A stretch of 64,000 nucleotides of DNA from Flavobacterium eburneipallidum (GCF_027111355.2 NZ_CP114291.2:3410001-3474000), one strand, 5' to 3'; shown: positions 29,245 through 37,847, counted from the stretch's first letter. Notes: generated by a model from the letters alone, not told the origin. Numbers and translations: made by a program.

Positions 29245-29688
29245 TTACTGATTTTGCTTTTGAAAATAAAAAGCAGGCAAAAACAACAGCAAAAAAATAG
29301 GTTGAATCAGAAATCGTCGAATATAAAATAATGGCATTTTACTGGTTTCTCCAATAAAATTGAGTACCAAAAAGAAAGCAACAATAAGAATTACAAAAAA
29401 CAAAACATATAAAATTGAGGCAAATTTAATGGCTTCTAAATCTTTGAAAGCTACATAAATTATAGCCAAAGAGATTATAGTATTTAAAAAATATCGAAAA
29501 GCAATTCCGAAAAATAAGGAAACAGTATTGATTTCTGGCAAAGGTAAACTGTAGTATTCTTTTTTGAAATAGACCAAAAAAGGATCGTAAAACAAAACAC
29601 TTTCATAAGCTCTTACCAAAGCCAACAAAAGCACCAGCAAGATCAGTAACAGAATTTTTACTTTATTATTTAGCAGTTTTTGTAGCAT
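29245..29688 (-). CDS. Exosortase F system-associated membrane protein
   Basis: The 147-residue integral membrane protein has four or so hydrophobic helices and the marker region VRAYESVLFYDPFLVYFK near residues 27-45. Proteins of this type are encoded directly after xrtF in flavobacteria. I chose the ATG at 29688 (MLQKLLNNKV), which overlaps the end of xrtF by 23 bases; the longer frame from 29739 lies mostly inside xrtF. The role in the exosortase system is unknown; adjacency implies assembly or substrate handling. Confidence 0.88.
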   Translation of the reverse strand: MLQKLLNNKVKILLLILLVLLLALVRAYESVLFYDPFLVYFKKEYYSLPLPEINTVSLFFGIAFRYFLNTIISLAIIYVAFKDLEAIKFASILYVLFFVILIVAFFLVLNFIGETSKMPLFYIRRFLIQPIFLLLFLPAFYFQKQNQ

Positions 29689-30220
29689 ACTTCGAAAATT
29701 TATTGACCCAAATAACCCATAAAATAAAAACAACTCCATAGATAAACAATGGAAAAACTACGCCGTGCAGAATATGTTCTTGATGCGGAAAAGAATACAA
29801 CAAAACACATAAAATAGCAATTCGAGCCACATTCAAAATATGAATGAGTACACTTCCGCCAAGAATGTACAAAACAGTTGCTTTCATTTTTCCCGAAAAA
29901 GCAACAATAAAAGAAACAAATAAAATAATCACGCTTAAACCATTGCAACCTTCAATAATACGAGCAATATGTCTTCCATTATAAAATAAATTTACTGCTG
30001 CTTCCTTGGTGTTAGGAGTGGTTCTGACATCTGCATCAAAAAATAGCATAACTGATTTGGTTTGTTGGGCAACCAACTCTGTAAAACTATCCGCCTCAAA
30101 TTTTGACACATCAAACTGACCAAGATAACTCTCATAAACAAAAGTCAAAATCAGATAGGTCACCAGAAACTTTCCTAAAAAAAGCAAAAACGGCTTGTAG
30201 AGAATTAAATATTTTTTCAA
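29666..30220 (-). CDS. xrtF: Exosortase family protein XrtF
   Basis: The 184-residue transpeptidase-like membrane enzyme has the three exosortase catalytic residues in their usual contexts: Cys92 in EGCNGLSV, Arg133 in NVARIAIL and His152 in HGVVFPL. Exosortases are thought to cleave C-terminal sorting signals and attach the proteins to the envelope. XrtF is the short flavobacterial type. The next gene overlaps its end and encodes the associated protein. No recognisable substrate gene lies in this window. Confidence 0.93.
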   Translation of the reverse strand: MKKYLILYKPFLLFLGKFLVTYLILTFVYESYLGQFDVSKFEADSFTELVAQQTKSVMLFFDADVRTTPNTKEAAVNLFYNGRHIARIIEGCNGLSVIILFVSFIVAFSGKMKATVLYILGGSVLIHILNVARIAILCVLLYSFPHQEHILHGVVFPLFIYGVVFILWVIWVNKFSKYATKTAK

Positions 30221-30234
30221 AACTAAATTTTTAA

Positions 30235-30242
30235 CAAATTTA
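30235..30242 (-). promoter_or_regulatory. -7 element for xrtF
   Basis: TAAATTTG on the minus strand, a perfect TAnnTTTG, 14 bases before the xrtF start. It shares a 70-bp divergent region with the GAF gene promoter. Confidence 0.45.
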
Positions 30243-30268
30243 TATAAAATTAAATCATCTGATTCGAA

Positions 30269-30276
30269 TACTTTTA
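30269..30276 (+). promoter_or_regulatory. -7-like element for the GAF gene
   Basis: TACTTTTA matches TAnnTTTG except for the last base and lies 14 bases before the ATG at 30291. Confidence 0.35.
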
Positions 30277-30290
30277 CCTAAAAAAAGAAT

Positions 30291-30746
30291 ATGACTTTCG
30301 AAGAATTAAAACCAAAAGTAACTGAAATCACTTTAAATTCAAGCCTTTCTAGAGAAGAAAAACTCTTGGAAATTTGCAAACTCTTGAGCGATTCTATTTC
30401 CTATTATAATTGGGTAGGTTTTTATTTTGCCAATCACGAAACTAAAACACTACATCTTGGTCCCTACATTGGAGCCGAAACAGATCATACTGTAATTCCT
30501 TTTGGCAAAGGCATTTGCGGTCAAGTAGCAGTTTCCAATGCCAATTTTGTGGTTCCAGATGTAGCTGCACAAGACAATTATATCGCTTGTAGCTTTACTG
30601 TAAAATCAGAAATTGTTGTGCCTCTTTTTGTAAATGGCGAAAACATTGGACAAATCGATATTGACAGCCACGTTCTGAATCCGTTTACAGAAGCTGATGA
30701 ACGGTTTTTAGAATTTGTGAATGCAGTAATTGCAAAACTGTTTTAA
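30291..30746 (+). CDS. GAF domain protein, probable free methionine-(R)-sulfoxide reductase
   Basis: The 151-residue single GAF domain matches the fRMsr type: WVGFYF, then PFGKGICGQVAV with a catalytic-region Cys, VPDVAAQDNYIACS with a second Cys, and KSEIVVPLF...IGQIDIDS. fRMsr enzymes reduce free methionine-R-sulfoxide using thioredoxin. The canonical family has three cysteines; two are clearly in position here, the third (between them) is not evident, so the reductase role is likely but not certain. It is divergent from xrtF and has its own terminator. Confidence 0.85.
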   Translation: MTFEELKPKVTEITLNSSLSREEKLLEICKLLSDSISYYNWVGFYFANHETKTLHLGPYIGAETDHTVIPFGKGICGQVAVSNANFVVPDVAAQDNYIACSFTVKSEIVVPLFVNGENIGQIDIDSHVLNPFTEADERFLEFVNAVIAKLF

Positions 30747-30767
30747 AATACATATCATTTCTCCTCT

Positions 30768-30803
30768 AATCCGTTACTTCAATTTTGAATAACGGATTTT
30801 TTT
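30768..30803 (+). terminator. Terminator after the GAF gene
   Basis: Stem AATCCGTTA/TAACGGATT with a 13-base loop and a T-run. Confidence 0.75.
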
Positions 30804-30849
30804 ATTTTAAATATACAATAGAATTTTAAATCTAATTATTTATTTTGTT

Positions 30850-30857
30850 TATCTTTG
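30850..30857 (+). promoter_or_regulatory. -7 element for the photolyase gene cluster
   Basis: TATCTTTG is a perfect TAnnTTTG match located 20 bases before the ATG of the first gene (30878). No TTG box stands at a good distance. Confidence 0.5.
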
Positions 30858-30877
30858 TTTTAAATAAGTTAAACAAA

Positions 30878-31183
30878 ATGTCAAACTATCCAATTCCTCT
30901 TCCAACAAAAGAATCGCTTTCTGAAATAGCTATTGATCGCATTATCGAAATGGCTTGGGAAGACCGCACCCCTTTTGACGCCATCAAATTTCAATTCGGA
31001 CTCACAGAAGCCGACGTGAAAGCGTTGATGAAAAAAGAACTCAAATTTTCGAGTTACAAATTGTGGCGAAAGCGTGTCGAGAATTGCAAAACCAAGCATC
31101 AAGCCAAACGTTCAGAAAACATAGACCGCTTTAAATGCAACCGACAAAGAGCCATTTCTAGTAATAAAATAAGCAAACGATAA
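30878..31183 (+). CDS. TIGR03643 family protein
   Basis: The 101-residue protein has the family core IDRIIEMAWEDRTPFDAI, QFGLTEADVKALMK and the basic end FSSYKLWRKRV. The Lys/Arg-rich tail suggests nucleic-acid contact; function is unknown. TIGR03643 genes are, from memory, often near photolyase and DUF2256 genes, as here. I chose ATG 30878, since the longer form starting at a TTG (30845) would include the -7 promoter element. The next gene begins on its stop codon. Confidence 0.9.
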   Translation: MSNYPIPLPTKESLSEIAIDRIIEMAWEDRTPFDAIKFQFGLTEADVKALMKKELKFSSYKLWRKRVENCKTKHQAKRSENIDRFKCNRQRAISSNKISKR

Positions 31184-31581
31184 TGAAAAAAGAAATACCC
31201 GATAATGTTGTTTTTTCGATAGAAAACGGATACAATGCCAGTGTTTTACCTTATGCAACTAGTGTTGGCGCACCAATAATCAAAACAGACGACGTAGTTT
31301 CTTGGAAAAACCGAGGCATTAGCAATGTCAACAAAGAGTTTGAAAGCAAATTCAACGAACTGAAACTGCAATACAAAAAATTGATGGACGAATACCAATG
31401 GAACGAATTGATTTATAACGCAAAATTTTCATTCGAACCTATTGTTGGCGAAATCTATCATCTGTATTTAAAAGAAGATGGAACTTATTTTTTGTCCATC
31501 ATTTCACCAAAAGAATGGAACAAAGAACACATCGGAACTTTTCAATTGAATAGCGACAAAAAATGGATTCACATAAATTAA
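31183..31581 (+). CDS. DUF2452 family protein
   Basis: The 132-residue soluble protein has the DUF2452 pattern: VFSIENGYNASVLPYATSVGAPII at the start, a central helix KFNELKLQYKKLMDEYQWNE and FEPIVGEIYHLY near the end. Function is unknown. Its start overlaps the stop of the TIGR03643 gene and the flavin reductase gene follows after 13 bp, so it is part of the photolyase transcript. Confidence 0.85.
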   Translation: MKKEIPDNVVFSIENGYNASVLPYATSVGAPIIKTDDVVSWKNRGISNVNKEFESKFNELKLQYKKLMDEYQWNELIYNAKFSFEPIVGEIYHLYLKEDGTYFLSIISPKEWNKEHIGTFQLNSDKKWIHIN

Positions 31582-31594
31582 AAGACATCAAAAA

Positions 31595-32233
31595 ATGAAA
31601 AAACACATTTCTTTTGAGGAAATACAGAAGATGGAAAAACAAAAAAGAGTCCATTTTATTAACAGTTTGGGCGGATTCAAAAGTGTCTCTTTGTTAGGAA
31701 CTATCAATAATGAAGGACAAACCAATCTGGGAATTTTTAGTTCCATTTTTCATATTGGTGCCAATCCGGCTTTGATTGCTTTGCTTTTTAGACCAAGTCC
31801 ACCAGAGCGTGACACGCTGCGAAATATCATGGAAACTGGTTTTTATACCATCAATCACATCAACGAAAATATATACCAACAAGCACACCAAACCTCGGCT
31901 CGATATAATCCTGATATTTCTGAATTTAACGCAACTGGATTGCAAGCAGTATATAAAAACAACTTCAAAGCGCCTTTTGTTGCAGAAAGTAACGTTCAAT
32001 TTGGCGTTGAATTCAAAGAGCGAATCGATATTGCTATCAACAATACCATAATGATTATTGGCGAAATCAAAGAAGTGTATGTTCCTGAAAACTGCCTTAA
32101 CGAAGATGGATTTATAGATCTCGAAAAGGCAAATACCATCACTTGTTCAGGATTGGATAGTTATCACAAAACCGTTCAATTAGACCGTTTGAGCTATGCA
32201 AAACCTGATAAAGAATTAACTTCTCTTTTATAA
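31595..32233 (+). CDS. Flavin reductase family protein
   Basis: The 212-residue protein belongs to the FMN-binding split-barrel flavin reductases (flavoredoxin type): LLGTINNEGQTNLGIFSSIFHIG and PALIALLFRP near residues 30-70, then INHINENIYQQAHQTSARY. It should reduce or bind flavin using NAD(P)H or another donor. Placed just upstream of three FAD-dependent photolyase-like proteins, it could supply reduced flavin; that link is inferred only from position. Confidence 0.9.
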   Translation: MKKHISFEEIQKMEKQKRVHFINSLGGFKSVSLLGTINNEGQTNLGIFSSIFHIGANPALIALLFRPSPPERDTLRNIMETGFYTINHINENIYQQAHQTSARYNPDISEFNATGLQAVYKNNFKAPFVAESNVQFGVEFKERIDIAINNTIMIIGEIKEVYVPENCLNEDGFIDLEKANTITCSGLDSYHKTVQLDRLSYAKPDKELTSLL

Positions 32234-32249
32234 AAAACACCGCAAAAAA

Positions 32250-33758
32250 TTGAATAAACCCGCCATCAATATTGTTTGGTTCAAACGCGACTTACGTTTC
32301 TTTGACAACGAAGCTTTGTTTCATGCCCATCAATCTGGATTACCTTTATTGTTGGTTTATTTTTTTGAACCATCGGTTATGAATTATGATGATGCTGATG
32401 TGCGGCATTGGCGGTTTATTTACGAATCCATTCAAGATTTACAACTAAAATTGAACATTTTTGATACTGAAATTTACTTTTTTCACAATGAAGTAGAAAC
32501 TGTTTTTCAAGAATTAATCAAAAATTTTGAAATCAACGCCGTTTTTTCGCACCAAGAAATTGGCAACAAATTGACTTTCGACAGAGACATTTCGATGCAA
32601 AAATTCTTTAATGATAAAAACATTGTCTGGAAAGAATTTCAACTGCACGGCGTAATTCGAAAACTAAAATCAAGAAGCGATTGGGACAAACGTTGGGAAA
32701 ACGTAATGCGAGCCGAACCAAAAATTGTAAAAGAATCTGAATTGAATTTGGTATCATTGGATTTAGATTTTTATAACCAAATTAAAGGAGCCAATTTGCC
32801 AACAGAAATCACAACTCCCAACAAAAATTTCCAGCAAGGAGGCGAAGATTTGGCCTGGCGGTATCTGAACAGTTTTGTCAAAGAACGCTATGTCAATTAC
32901 AGCAAACACATCTCGAAACCGGCTTTGAGCCGAACTGGTTGTAGTAGATTGTCGCCATATCTAGCTTACGGAAACATCAGTATGCGAGCCGTTTATCAAT
33001 ACACGAATCAGTTTTATGAAACTGCCAAAAACAAGCGAGCCATTCTCAATTTTGTATCAAGATTACACTGGCATTGTCATTTTATGCAAAAATTTGAAGA
33101 CGAATGCCGAATGGAATTTGAAAACGTCAATCGGGCTTATGATGTTTTAATTAAACCCAAAAACGAAGCCTATATCAAGGCTTGGCAAGAAGGCAAAACG
33201 GGCGTTCCTATTGTTGATGCGTGTATGCGATGCTTGGTTGCAACGGGTTATATTAACTTTAGAATGCGGGCAATGGTGGTTTCGTTTTTCACTTTTAATC
33301 TTTGGCAAGATTGGCGGGAATTGCATTTTTTGGCACGACAATTTTTGGATTACGAACCCGGAATTCACTATCCGCAAATTCAAATGCAATCAGGAACAAC
33401 GGGTATTAACACGATTCGAATTTACAGTCCGATAAAAAACTCGCAAGAACATGATTCGGAAGGGGTTTTTATCAAAAAATGGTTGCCCGAATTAGCCGAA
33501 ATTCCAGTTGACTTATTACACGAACCATGGAAGATGAACGAATTAGAACAACAATTTTATAATTGTAAAATAGGAGTTTATTATCCTGAACCCATTGTAA
33601 ACATTGAAGAAACCCGAAAATATGCCAGCGATATCGTGTGGAGTTTCCGCAAAAAAGACGAAGTAAAACAAGAAGGCAAGCGAATTTTGCAAAAACACGT
33701 TTCGAACCCTAATAAACCCAAAAATGCGAGGAGTAAAAAAACAAAACCTACCCCATAA
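32250..33758 (+). CDS. Photolyase/cryptochrome family protein (paralogue 1)
   Basis: This 502-residue protein opens with the photolyase N-terminus [20 protein letters not shown] and has the FAD-binding C-terminal domain: [30 protein letters not shown], then [24 protein letters not shown] and [12 protein letters not shown]. It differs from standard CPD photolyase in the region after [18 protein letters not shown], and may belong to a less-studied clade. It must start at TTG 32250, because no ATG fits upstream of the WFKRDLR core. The basic C-terminal tail overlaps the DUF2256 gene. Substrate (CPD, 6-4 or signalling) is not readable from the sequence. Confidence 0.9.
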   Translation: MNKPAINIVWFKRDLRFFDNEALFHAHQSGLPLLLVYFFEPSVMNYDDADVRHWRFIYESIQDLQLKLNIFDTEIYFFHNEVETVFQELIKNFEINAVFSHQEIGNKLTFDRDISMQKFFNDKNIVWKEFQLHGVIRKLKSRSDWDKRWENVMRAEPKIVKESELNLVSLDLDFYNQIKGANLPTEITTPNKNFQQGGEDLAWRYLNSFVKERYVNYSKHISKPALSRTGCSRLSPYLAYGNISMRAVYQYTNQFYETAKNKRAILNFVSRLHWHCHFMQKFEDECRMEFENVNRAYDVLIKPKNEAYIKAWQEGKTGVPIVDACMRCLVATGYINFRMRAMVVSFFTFNLWQDWRELHFLARQFLDYEPGIHYPQIQMQSGTTGINTIRIYSPIKNSQEHDSEGVFIKKWLPELAEIPVDLLHEPWKMNELEQQFYNCKIGVYYPEPIVNIEETRKYASDIVWSFRKKDEVKQEGKRILQKHVSNPNKPKNARSKKTKPTP

Positions 33759-33861
33759 AATTTGTATCGTTTGCCAAAAACCATTCGCTTGGCGCAAAAA
33801 ATGGGAAAAAGTTTGGGACGAAGTGAAGTATTGTAGTGATAAATGTAGAATGAATGAATAA
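33724..33861 (+). CDS. DUF2256 zinc-ribbon-like small protein
   Basis: A 45-residue gene overlaps the end of paralogue 1 by 35 bases in another frame. The product holds four Cys as CIVC (C14, C17) and CSDKC (C37, C41), flanking [14 protein letters not shown], which is the DUF2256 signature and probably binds zinc. DUF2256 genes are typically adjacent to photolyase/cryptochrome genes; the role is unknown. The HKICIVC...FAWRKKW pattern makes the call firm despite the short length. Confidence 0.88.
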   Translation: MRGVKKQNLPHKICIVCQKPFAWRKKWEKVWDEVKYCSDKCRMNE

Positions 33862-33872
33862 ATAAAAAATTA

Positions 33873-33921
33873 GCCGCAGATTCGCAGATTTAATTCATTT
33901 TAAAATCTGTGAATCTGCGGC
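33873..33921. repeat. GCCGCAGATTCGCAGATTT inverted repeat
   Basis: Two 19-base arms (33873-33891 and 33903-33921) are reverse complements with one mismatch and an 11-base spacer. Each arm contains the 8-base word CGCAGATT twice. A related pair lies at 47091-47206. Confidence 0.85.
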
Positions 33922-33935
33922 AAATAAACAACAAA

Positions 33936-35471
33936 ATGTCAAAAACCCTACGATTAATACTCGGCGATCAACTCAACAGCAATCATTCTTGGTTTCAAAC
34001 CGTAGATGATTCCGTCACTTATGTATTGATGGAAATCCGTTCCGAAACCGATTATGCCACACATCACATACAGAAAATTACAGCCTTCTTTGCGGCTATG
34101 CGAAATTTTGCTAACGAATTAAAATCAAAAAAGCATCAGGTCATTTATTTGCATTTGAATGATGCTGACAACTTGCAAACCTTTGACAAAAACATTCAAT
34201 ATCTTATAGACAAACATCAATTTACCAATTTCGAATACCAATTGCCCGATGAATTCCGATTGGATGAATTATTGAAAAACTTTTGCAAAACGCTCTCGAT
34301 TCCAACAAAAACATTCGATTCGGAGCATTTTATGAGTTCGAGAAACGAATTGGGTGCTTTTTTTGAAGGGAAGAAAACATTCTTGATGGAAAGTTTTTAT
34401 CATAAAATGCGAAAAAAACACAACGTATTGATGCAAGGCGACAAACCGCTAACTGGAAAATGGAATTATGATGGCGATAATCGTAAAAAATTACCCAAAA
34501 ACCACAAACCCACTTCGCCCCTAGTTTTCGATAATGATGTTTCGAAAATAGTTTCAGAAATTAATAAAACCGACATCAAAACCATTGGAACCATTGATGC
34601 CACAAATTTTGTTTGGCCTATAAACAGAAGTCAATCGCTAGAGTTATTAGATTTTTTTGTTAGGGAATGTTTATCGCTCTTTGGAAGTTATCAAGATGCG
34701 ATGACACCCAACGAATGGTCTTTGTATCATTCTCGGATTTCGTTTTCGATGAACATTAAAATGATTTCGCCACAAGAAGTTATTGAAAAAGCTATAGAAG
34801 AATGGAAAAATCGCCCCGACGAAATAGAATACAACCAACTCGAAGGATTTGTGCGACAAATTATTGGTTGGCGCGAATATATGCGAGGCATTTATTGGTA
34901 CAAAATGCCCGAATTTGCTACGATGAATTACTTTGATAATCAAGAAAAATTGCCCGATTGGTTCTGGACGGGTAAAACCAAAATGAATTGCCTCAAAGAC
35001 GCCATCAGTCAATCCTTGAAATTTGCTTACGCCCATCACATTCAGCGATTGATGATTACTGGGAATTTTGCGCTCTTGGCTGGAGTTCATCCTGATGAAG
35101 TAGACGCTTGGTATTTGGGCATTTACATTGACGCTATCGAATGGGTCGAAATTACCAACACCCGTGGCATGAGCCAGTTTGCCGATGGAGGAATTGTAGG
35201 AACAAAACCCTATGTAAGTTCGGCTTCTTATATTGACAAAATGAGTCATTATTGTGGTTCGTGTTTTTATAAAAAAGCAGTAAAAACAGGCGATAAAGCG
35301 TGTCCGTTGAATAGTTTGTATTGGAATTTTTATGATAAAAACGAAGACAAACTGGGCAAAAATCCTAGAATTGGAATGATGTACAATGTATGGCGCAAAA
35401 TGCAGCCCGAAGCCAAAGCCGAATTGTTACAACAAGCCGATTATTATTTAAAAAACATAAATGATTTGTAA
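33936..35471 (+). CDS. Fe-S bacterial photolyase (PhrB-type, probable (6-4) photolyase; paralogue 2)
   Basis: The 511-residue product starts LRLILGDQLNSNHSWF, the mark of the FeS-BCP/PhrB class. Four Cys that ligate the [4Fe-4S] cluster are present at residues 352, 440, 443 and 456 (MNCLKD, HYCGSC, ACPLN), with the same spacing as Agrobacterium PhrB (350/438/441/454). The FAD domain includes EGFVRQIIGWREYMRGIYW and HHIQRLMITGNFALL. PhrB repairs (6-4) photoproducts with light. I chose ATG 33936; a TTG/ATG-like longer form would run into the palindromic repeat. The stop overlaps the start of the next gene. Confidence 0.93.
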   Translation: MSKTLRLILGDQLNSNHSWFQTVDDSVTYVLMEIRSETDYATHHIQKITAFFAAMRNFANELKSKKHQVIYLHLNDADNLQTFDKNIQYLIDKHQFTNFEYQLPDEFRLDELLKNFCKTLSIPTKTFDSEHFMSSRNELGAFFEGKKTFLMESFYHKMRKKHNVLMQGDKPLTGKWNYDGDNRKKLPKNHKPTSPLVFDNDVSKIVSEINKTDIKTIGTIDATNFVWPINRSQSLELLDFFVRECLSLFGSYQDAMTPNEWSLYHSRISFSMNIKMISPQEVIEKAIEEWKNRPDEIEYNQLEGFVRQIIGWREYMRGIYWYKMPEFATMNYFDNQEKLPDWFWTGKTKMNCLKDAISQSLKFAYAHHIQRLMITGNFALLAGVHPDEVDAWYLGIYIDAIEWVEITNTRGMSQFADGGIVGTKPYVSSASYIDKMSHYCGSCFYKKAVKTGDKACPLNSLYWNFYDKNEDKLGKNPRIGMMYNVWRKMQPEAKAELLQQADYYLKNINDL

Positions 35472-36760
35472 TGAAAACAGCATTAGTTTGGTTCAAAACC
35501 GATTTACGTCTTGCCGATAACGAAACACTAATTAAAGCCATTGCGCAAAGCGAGAAAATAATTCCTGTCTATTGTTTAGACGATTCTCATTTTGAAACTA
35601 CCCCTTATGGATTTCATAAAACAGGAAGTTTCAGGGCACAATTTTTATTGGAGTCGTTGAAAGATTTAGATAAGAATTTGAGAGCTTTAGGCTCTGGATT
35701 GGTAGTTATAAAAGGCAAACCCGAAATAGAAATTCCCAAGCTAGTACAACACTATCGAGCACAAAAAGTCTTTGCCAAAAGAGAAGTCGCCTTTGAAGAA
35801 AAACAAACCGAAAAACGAGTTCAAGAAGAATTATTCAAATTGCGATGCGAATTAGAAACCTTCAGCACCAGCACTTTGTATCACGCAGAAGATTTGCCTT
35901 TTTCGATAAAAAACATACCCGATGTGTTTACCAGTTTCAGAAAAAAAACCGAACAAGATGCTGTAATTAGAAAACCTTTTTCCAAACCACTGCAAATTTA
36001 TTCGCCAGAAATACCTGCATTGGAATTGCCTGACTTAAAAAAGTTGGGTTTAAAAAAAATGAAGAAAGATAGTCGTGCCGCCATTACTTTCAAAGGAGGC
36101 GAAAACGAAGCTTTAAAAAGATTGAATCATTATTTTTATGACACCAAATTTTTATCCAATTACAAAGAAACCCGCAACGGAATGATTGGAGCGGATTATT
36201 CGTCTAAATTTTCGGCATGGTTGGCTATGGGTTGTATTTCGCCACGTTTTATTTATGAGGAAATCAAAAAATACGAGAAACAATTTGGTGCAAACGATTC
36301 TACCTATTGGTTGGTTTTCGAATTATTATGGCGTGATTTCTTTCGATTTATGTTCAAAAAGCATCAAACGAAATTCTTTTTATATGAAGGCATAAAAACC
36401 GAAAAACAGAACTCCAAATTTTTGAACCAAAAACTACTTTCGCAATGGATAAACGGCACAACAGCTTCTGATTTTATCAATGCCAACATGATTGAATTAA
36501 AGCAAACTGGTTTTATGAGCAATCGAGGACGTCAAAATGTAGCGAGTTATTTTTGCAACGAACTCAATATGGATTGGCGACTGGGAGCGGCTTATTTTGA
36601 AGAACAATTAATTGATTATGATGTGTGCAGCAATTGGGGCAACTGGGCTTATTTGGCTGGAGTTGGCAACGATCCTCGTGGACATCGGTATTTCAATATC
36701 GAAAAACAAGCTGCGGATTATGACAAAAAAAAGGAATTCAGGAAATTGTGGTTGCAATAG
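35471..36760 (+). CDS. DASH family cryptochrome (paralogue 3)
   Basis: The 429-residue protein has the photolyase N-terminus ALVWFKTDLRLADNETL and DASH-type features PYGFHKTGSFRAQFLLESL, VFTSFRKKTE and the FAD domain with YKETRNGMIGADYSSKFSAWLAMG, MSNRGRQNVASYF and NWGNWAYLAGVGNDPR. DASH cryptochromes bind FAD and MTHF and repair CPDs in single-stranded DNA. The start codon overlaps the stop of the Fe-S photolyase. It is the last gene in the cluster; 81 bp separate it from the next. Confidence 0.94.
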   Translation: MKTALVWFKTDLRLADNETLIKAIAQSEKIIPVYCLDDSHFETTPYGFHKTGSFRAQFLLESLKDLDKNLRALGSGLVVIKGKPEIEIPKLVQHYRAQKVFAKREVAFEEKQTEKRVQEELFKLRCELETFSTSTLYHAEDLPFSIKNIPDVFTSFRKKTEQDAVIRKPFSKPLQIYSPEIPALELPDLKKLGLKKMKKDSRAAITFKGGENEALKRLNHYFYDTKFLSNYKETRNGMIGADYSSKFSAWLAMGCISPRFIYEEIKKYEKQFGANDSTYWLVFELLWRDFFRFMFKKHQTKFFLYEGIKTEKQNSKFLNQKLLSQWINGTTASDFINANMIELKQTGFMSNRGRQNVASYFCNELNMDWRLGAAYFEEQLIDYDVCSNWGNWAYLAGVGNDPRGHRYFNIEKQAADYDKKKEFRKLWLQ

Positions 36761-36841
36761 TTAATGCGAAATAAATTACAATTAATTTTTTATTTGTAGT
36801 ACTAAAATTAGTACATTCGCTTTTTAACTAACCATCTTTTT

Positions 36842-37282
36842 ATGAAATCAATTTTATTTTCGATTCTATTTCTTTTAGTGCCAAAATTGGCTGTTTCACA
36901 AGTTTCAAAAACCAACGAATTAAATCTCTCCACAACTGACAAATTTGTTTATCTGGATTCAATAAGCCAACCAACAAAATCAGACGATTATGTTTACATA
37001 AGAGTCATCAAAGATTCTAAATTACCGTTGAAAAGCTATACTGTTCAGGAGTATTACCGTTCTGGCGAAATTCGAATGGAAGGAACTTCAACCAATAACA
37101 CTGGAAACTCAAAAGAAGGAATATTAACTTACTATCATAAAAACGGTAATAAAAAATCACTAACCAATTATGTTAAAGGTCGTGAGAACGGGATTGATCT
37201 TGAATGGTATGAAAATGGTTCCAAGAAATTAGAAGGAGAATACATTGAGGATGAAAAAAAATGGCTCCGATACGAAAAATAA
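36842..37282 (+). CDS. MORN-like (YwqK type) repeat protein, N-terminal part, split by a frameshift
   Basis: The 146-residue frame has a signal peptide (ending AVSQ) and MORN-like lines such as YYRSGEIRMEGTS, YYHKNGNKKSL and WYENGSKKLEGEYI. It stops after an 8-A run at 37254-37261. One extra A would join it to the next frame, giving a single ~325-residue exported protein with MORN-like repeats and a C-terminal TonB domain, a common Bacteroidota design. So this is probably the front of a broken or frameshifted gene. A TACATTCG -7-like element lies at 36812-36819. Confidence 0.7.
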   Translation: MKSILFSILFLLVPKLAVSQVSKTNELNLSTTDKFVYLDSISQPTKSDDYVYIRVIKDSKLPLKSYTVQEYYRSGEIRMEGTSTNNTGNSKEGILTYYHKNGNKKSLTNYVKGRENGIDLEWYENGSKKLEGEYIEDEKKWLRYEK

Positions 37283-37806
37283 ATCAATTTTGGAACAAAA
37301 ATGGAGAACAAAAAATTGTGAATGGCAATGGTCTTTTCGAAGACAAAGATGAAAATGAATATTTAAAAGGAGAATTAAAAAATGGTTTTAAAGAAAATCT
37401 ATGGGAAGGTTCACTTAAAAATTCACAAATTACATATAAAGAAACTTATAAAAACGGAAAATTAATTTCAGGTCAAAGTGTAGACAAAAACAACATATCT
37501 TATAATTATACCGAAATTGAGACTAAACCAGAATACAAATCGGGAATTATGGGTTTTTACAAATATGTTTCCAAAAACTACAGATTACCAAATATGCCTA
37601 AAGGCACCAAAGGAAAAGTCTATGTTACATTTGTAGTAGACAAAGATGGAAAAATAGCAGAACCAAAAGTATTAAAAGATATAGGTTACGGAACAGGCGA
37701 AGAAGCGATAAGAATCTTAAATAATTGTGACGATTGGATTCCTGCTCAACAAAGAGGACAAAAAGTAAGATGCTCCTATTCATTACCTATTAGTCTTCAG
37801 AATTAA
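37261..37806 (+). CDS. Energy transducer TonB-like C-terminal part of the frameshifted gene
   Basis: The 181-residue frame continues MORN-like repeats (FWNKNGEQKIVNGNG, ELKNGFKENLWEGS) and ends in a TonB C-terminal domain: KGKVYVTFVVDKDGKI followed by WIPAQQRGQKVRC. It has no signal peptide of its own, and its reading frame sits -1 relative to the preceding one, with both meeting at an A8 run. It is most simply the rear of one protein. Real split, sequencing error or programmed slippage cannot be told apart here. Confidence 0.7.
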   Translation: MAPIRKINQFWNKNGEQKIVNGNGLFEDKDENEYLKGELKNGFKENLWEGSLKNSQITYKETYKNGKLISGQSVDKNNISYNYTEIETKPEYKSGIMGFYKYVSKNYRLPNMPKGTKGKVYVTFVVDKDGKIAEPKVLKDIGYGTGEEAIRILNNCDDWIPAQQRGQKVRCSYSLPISLQN

Positions 37807-37847
37807 AATAATTCACACTTCATTACCTATAATCCATAATTATTTTC

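Noticed and set aside
34671..35249. 192-residue minus-strand frame opposite the Fe-S photolyase
   Set aside because: Complement of a gene with verified Fe-S cysteines; no independent motif.
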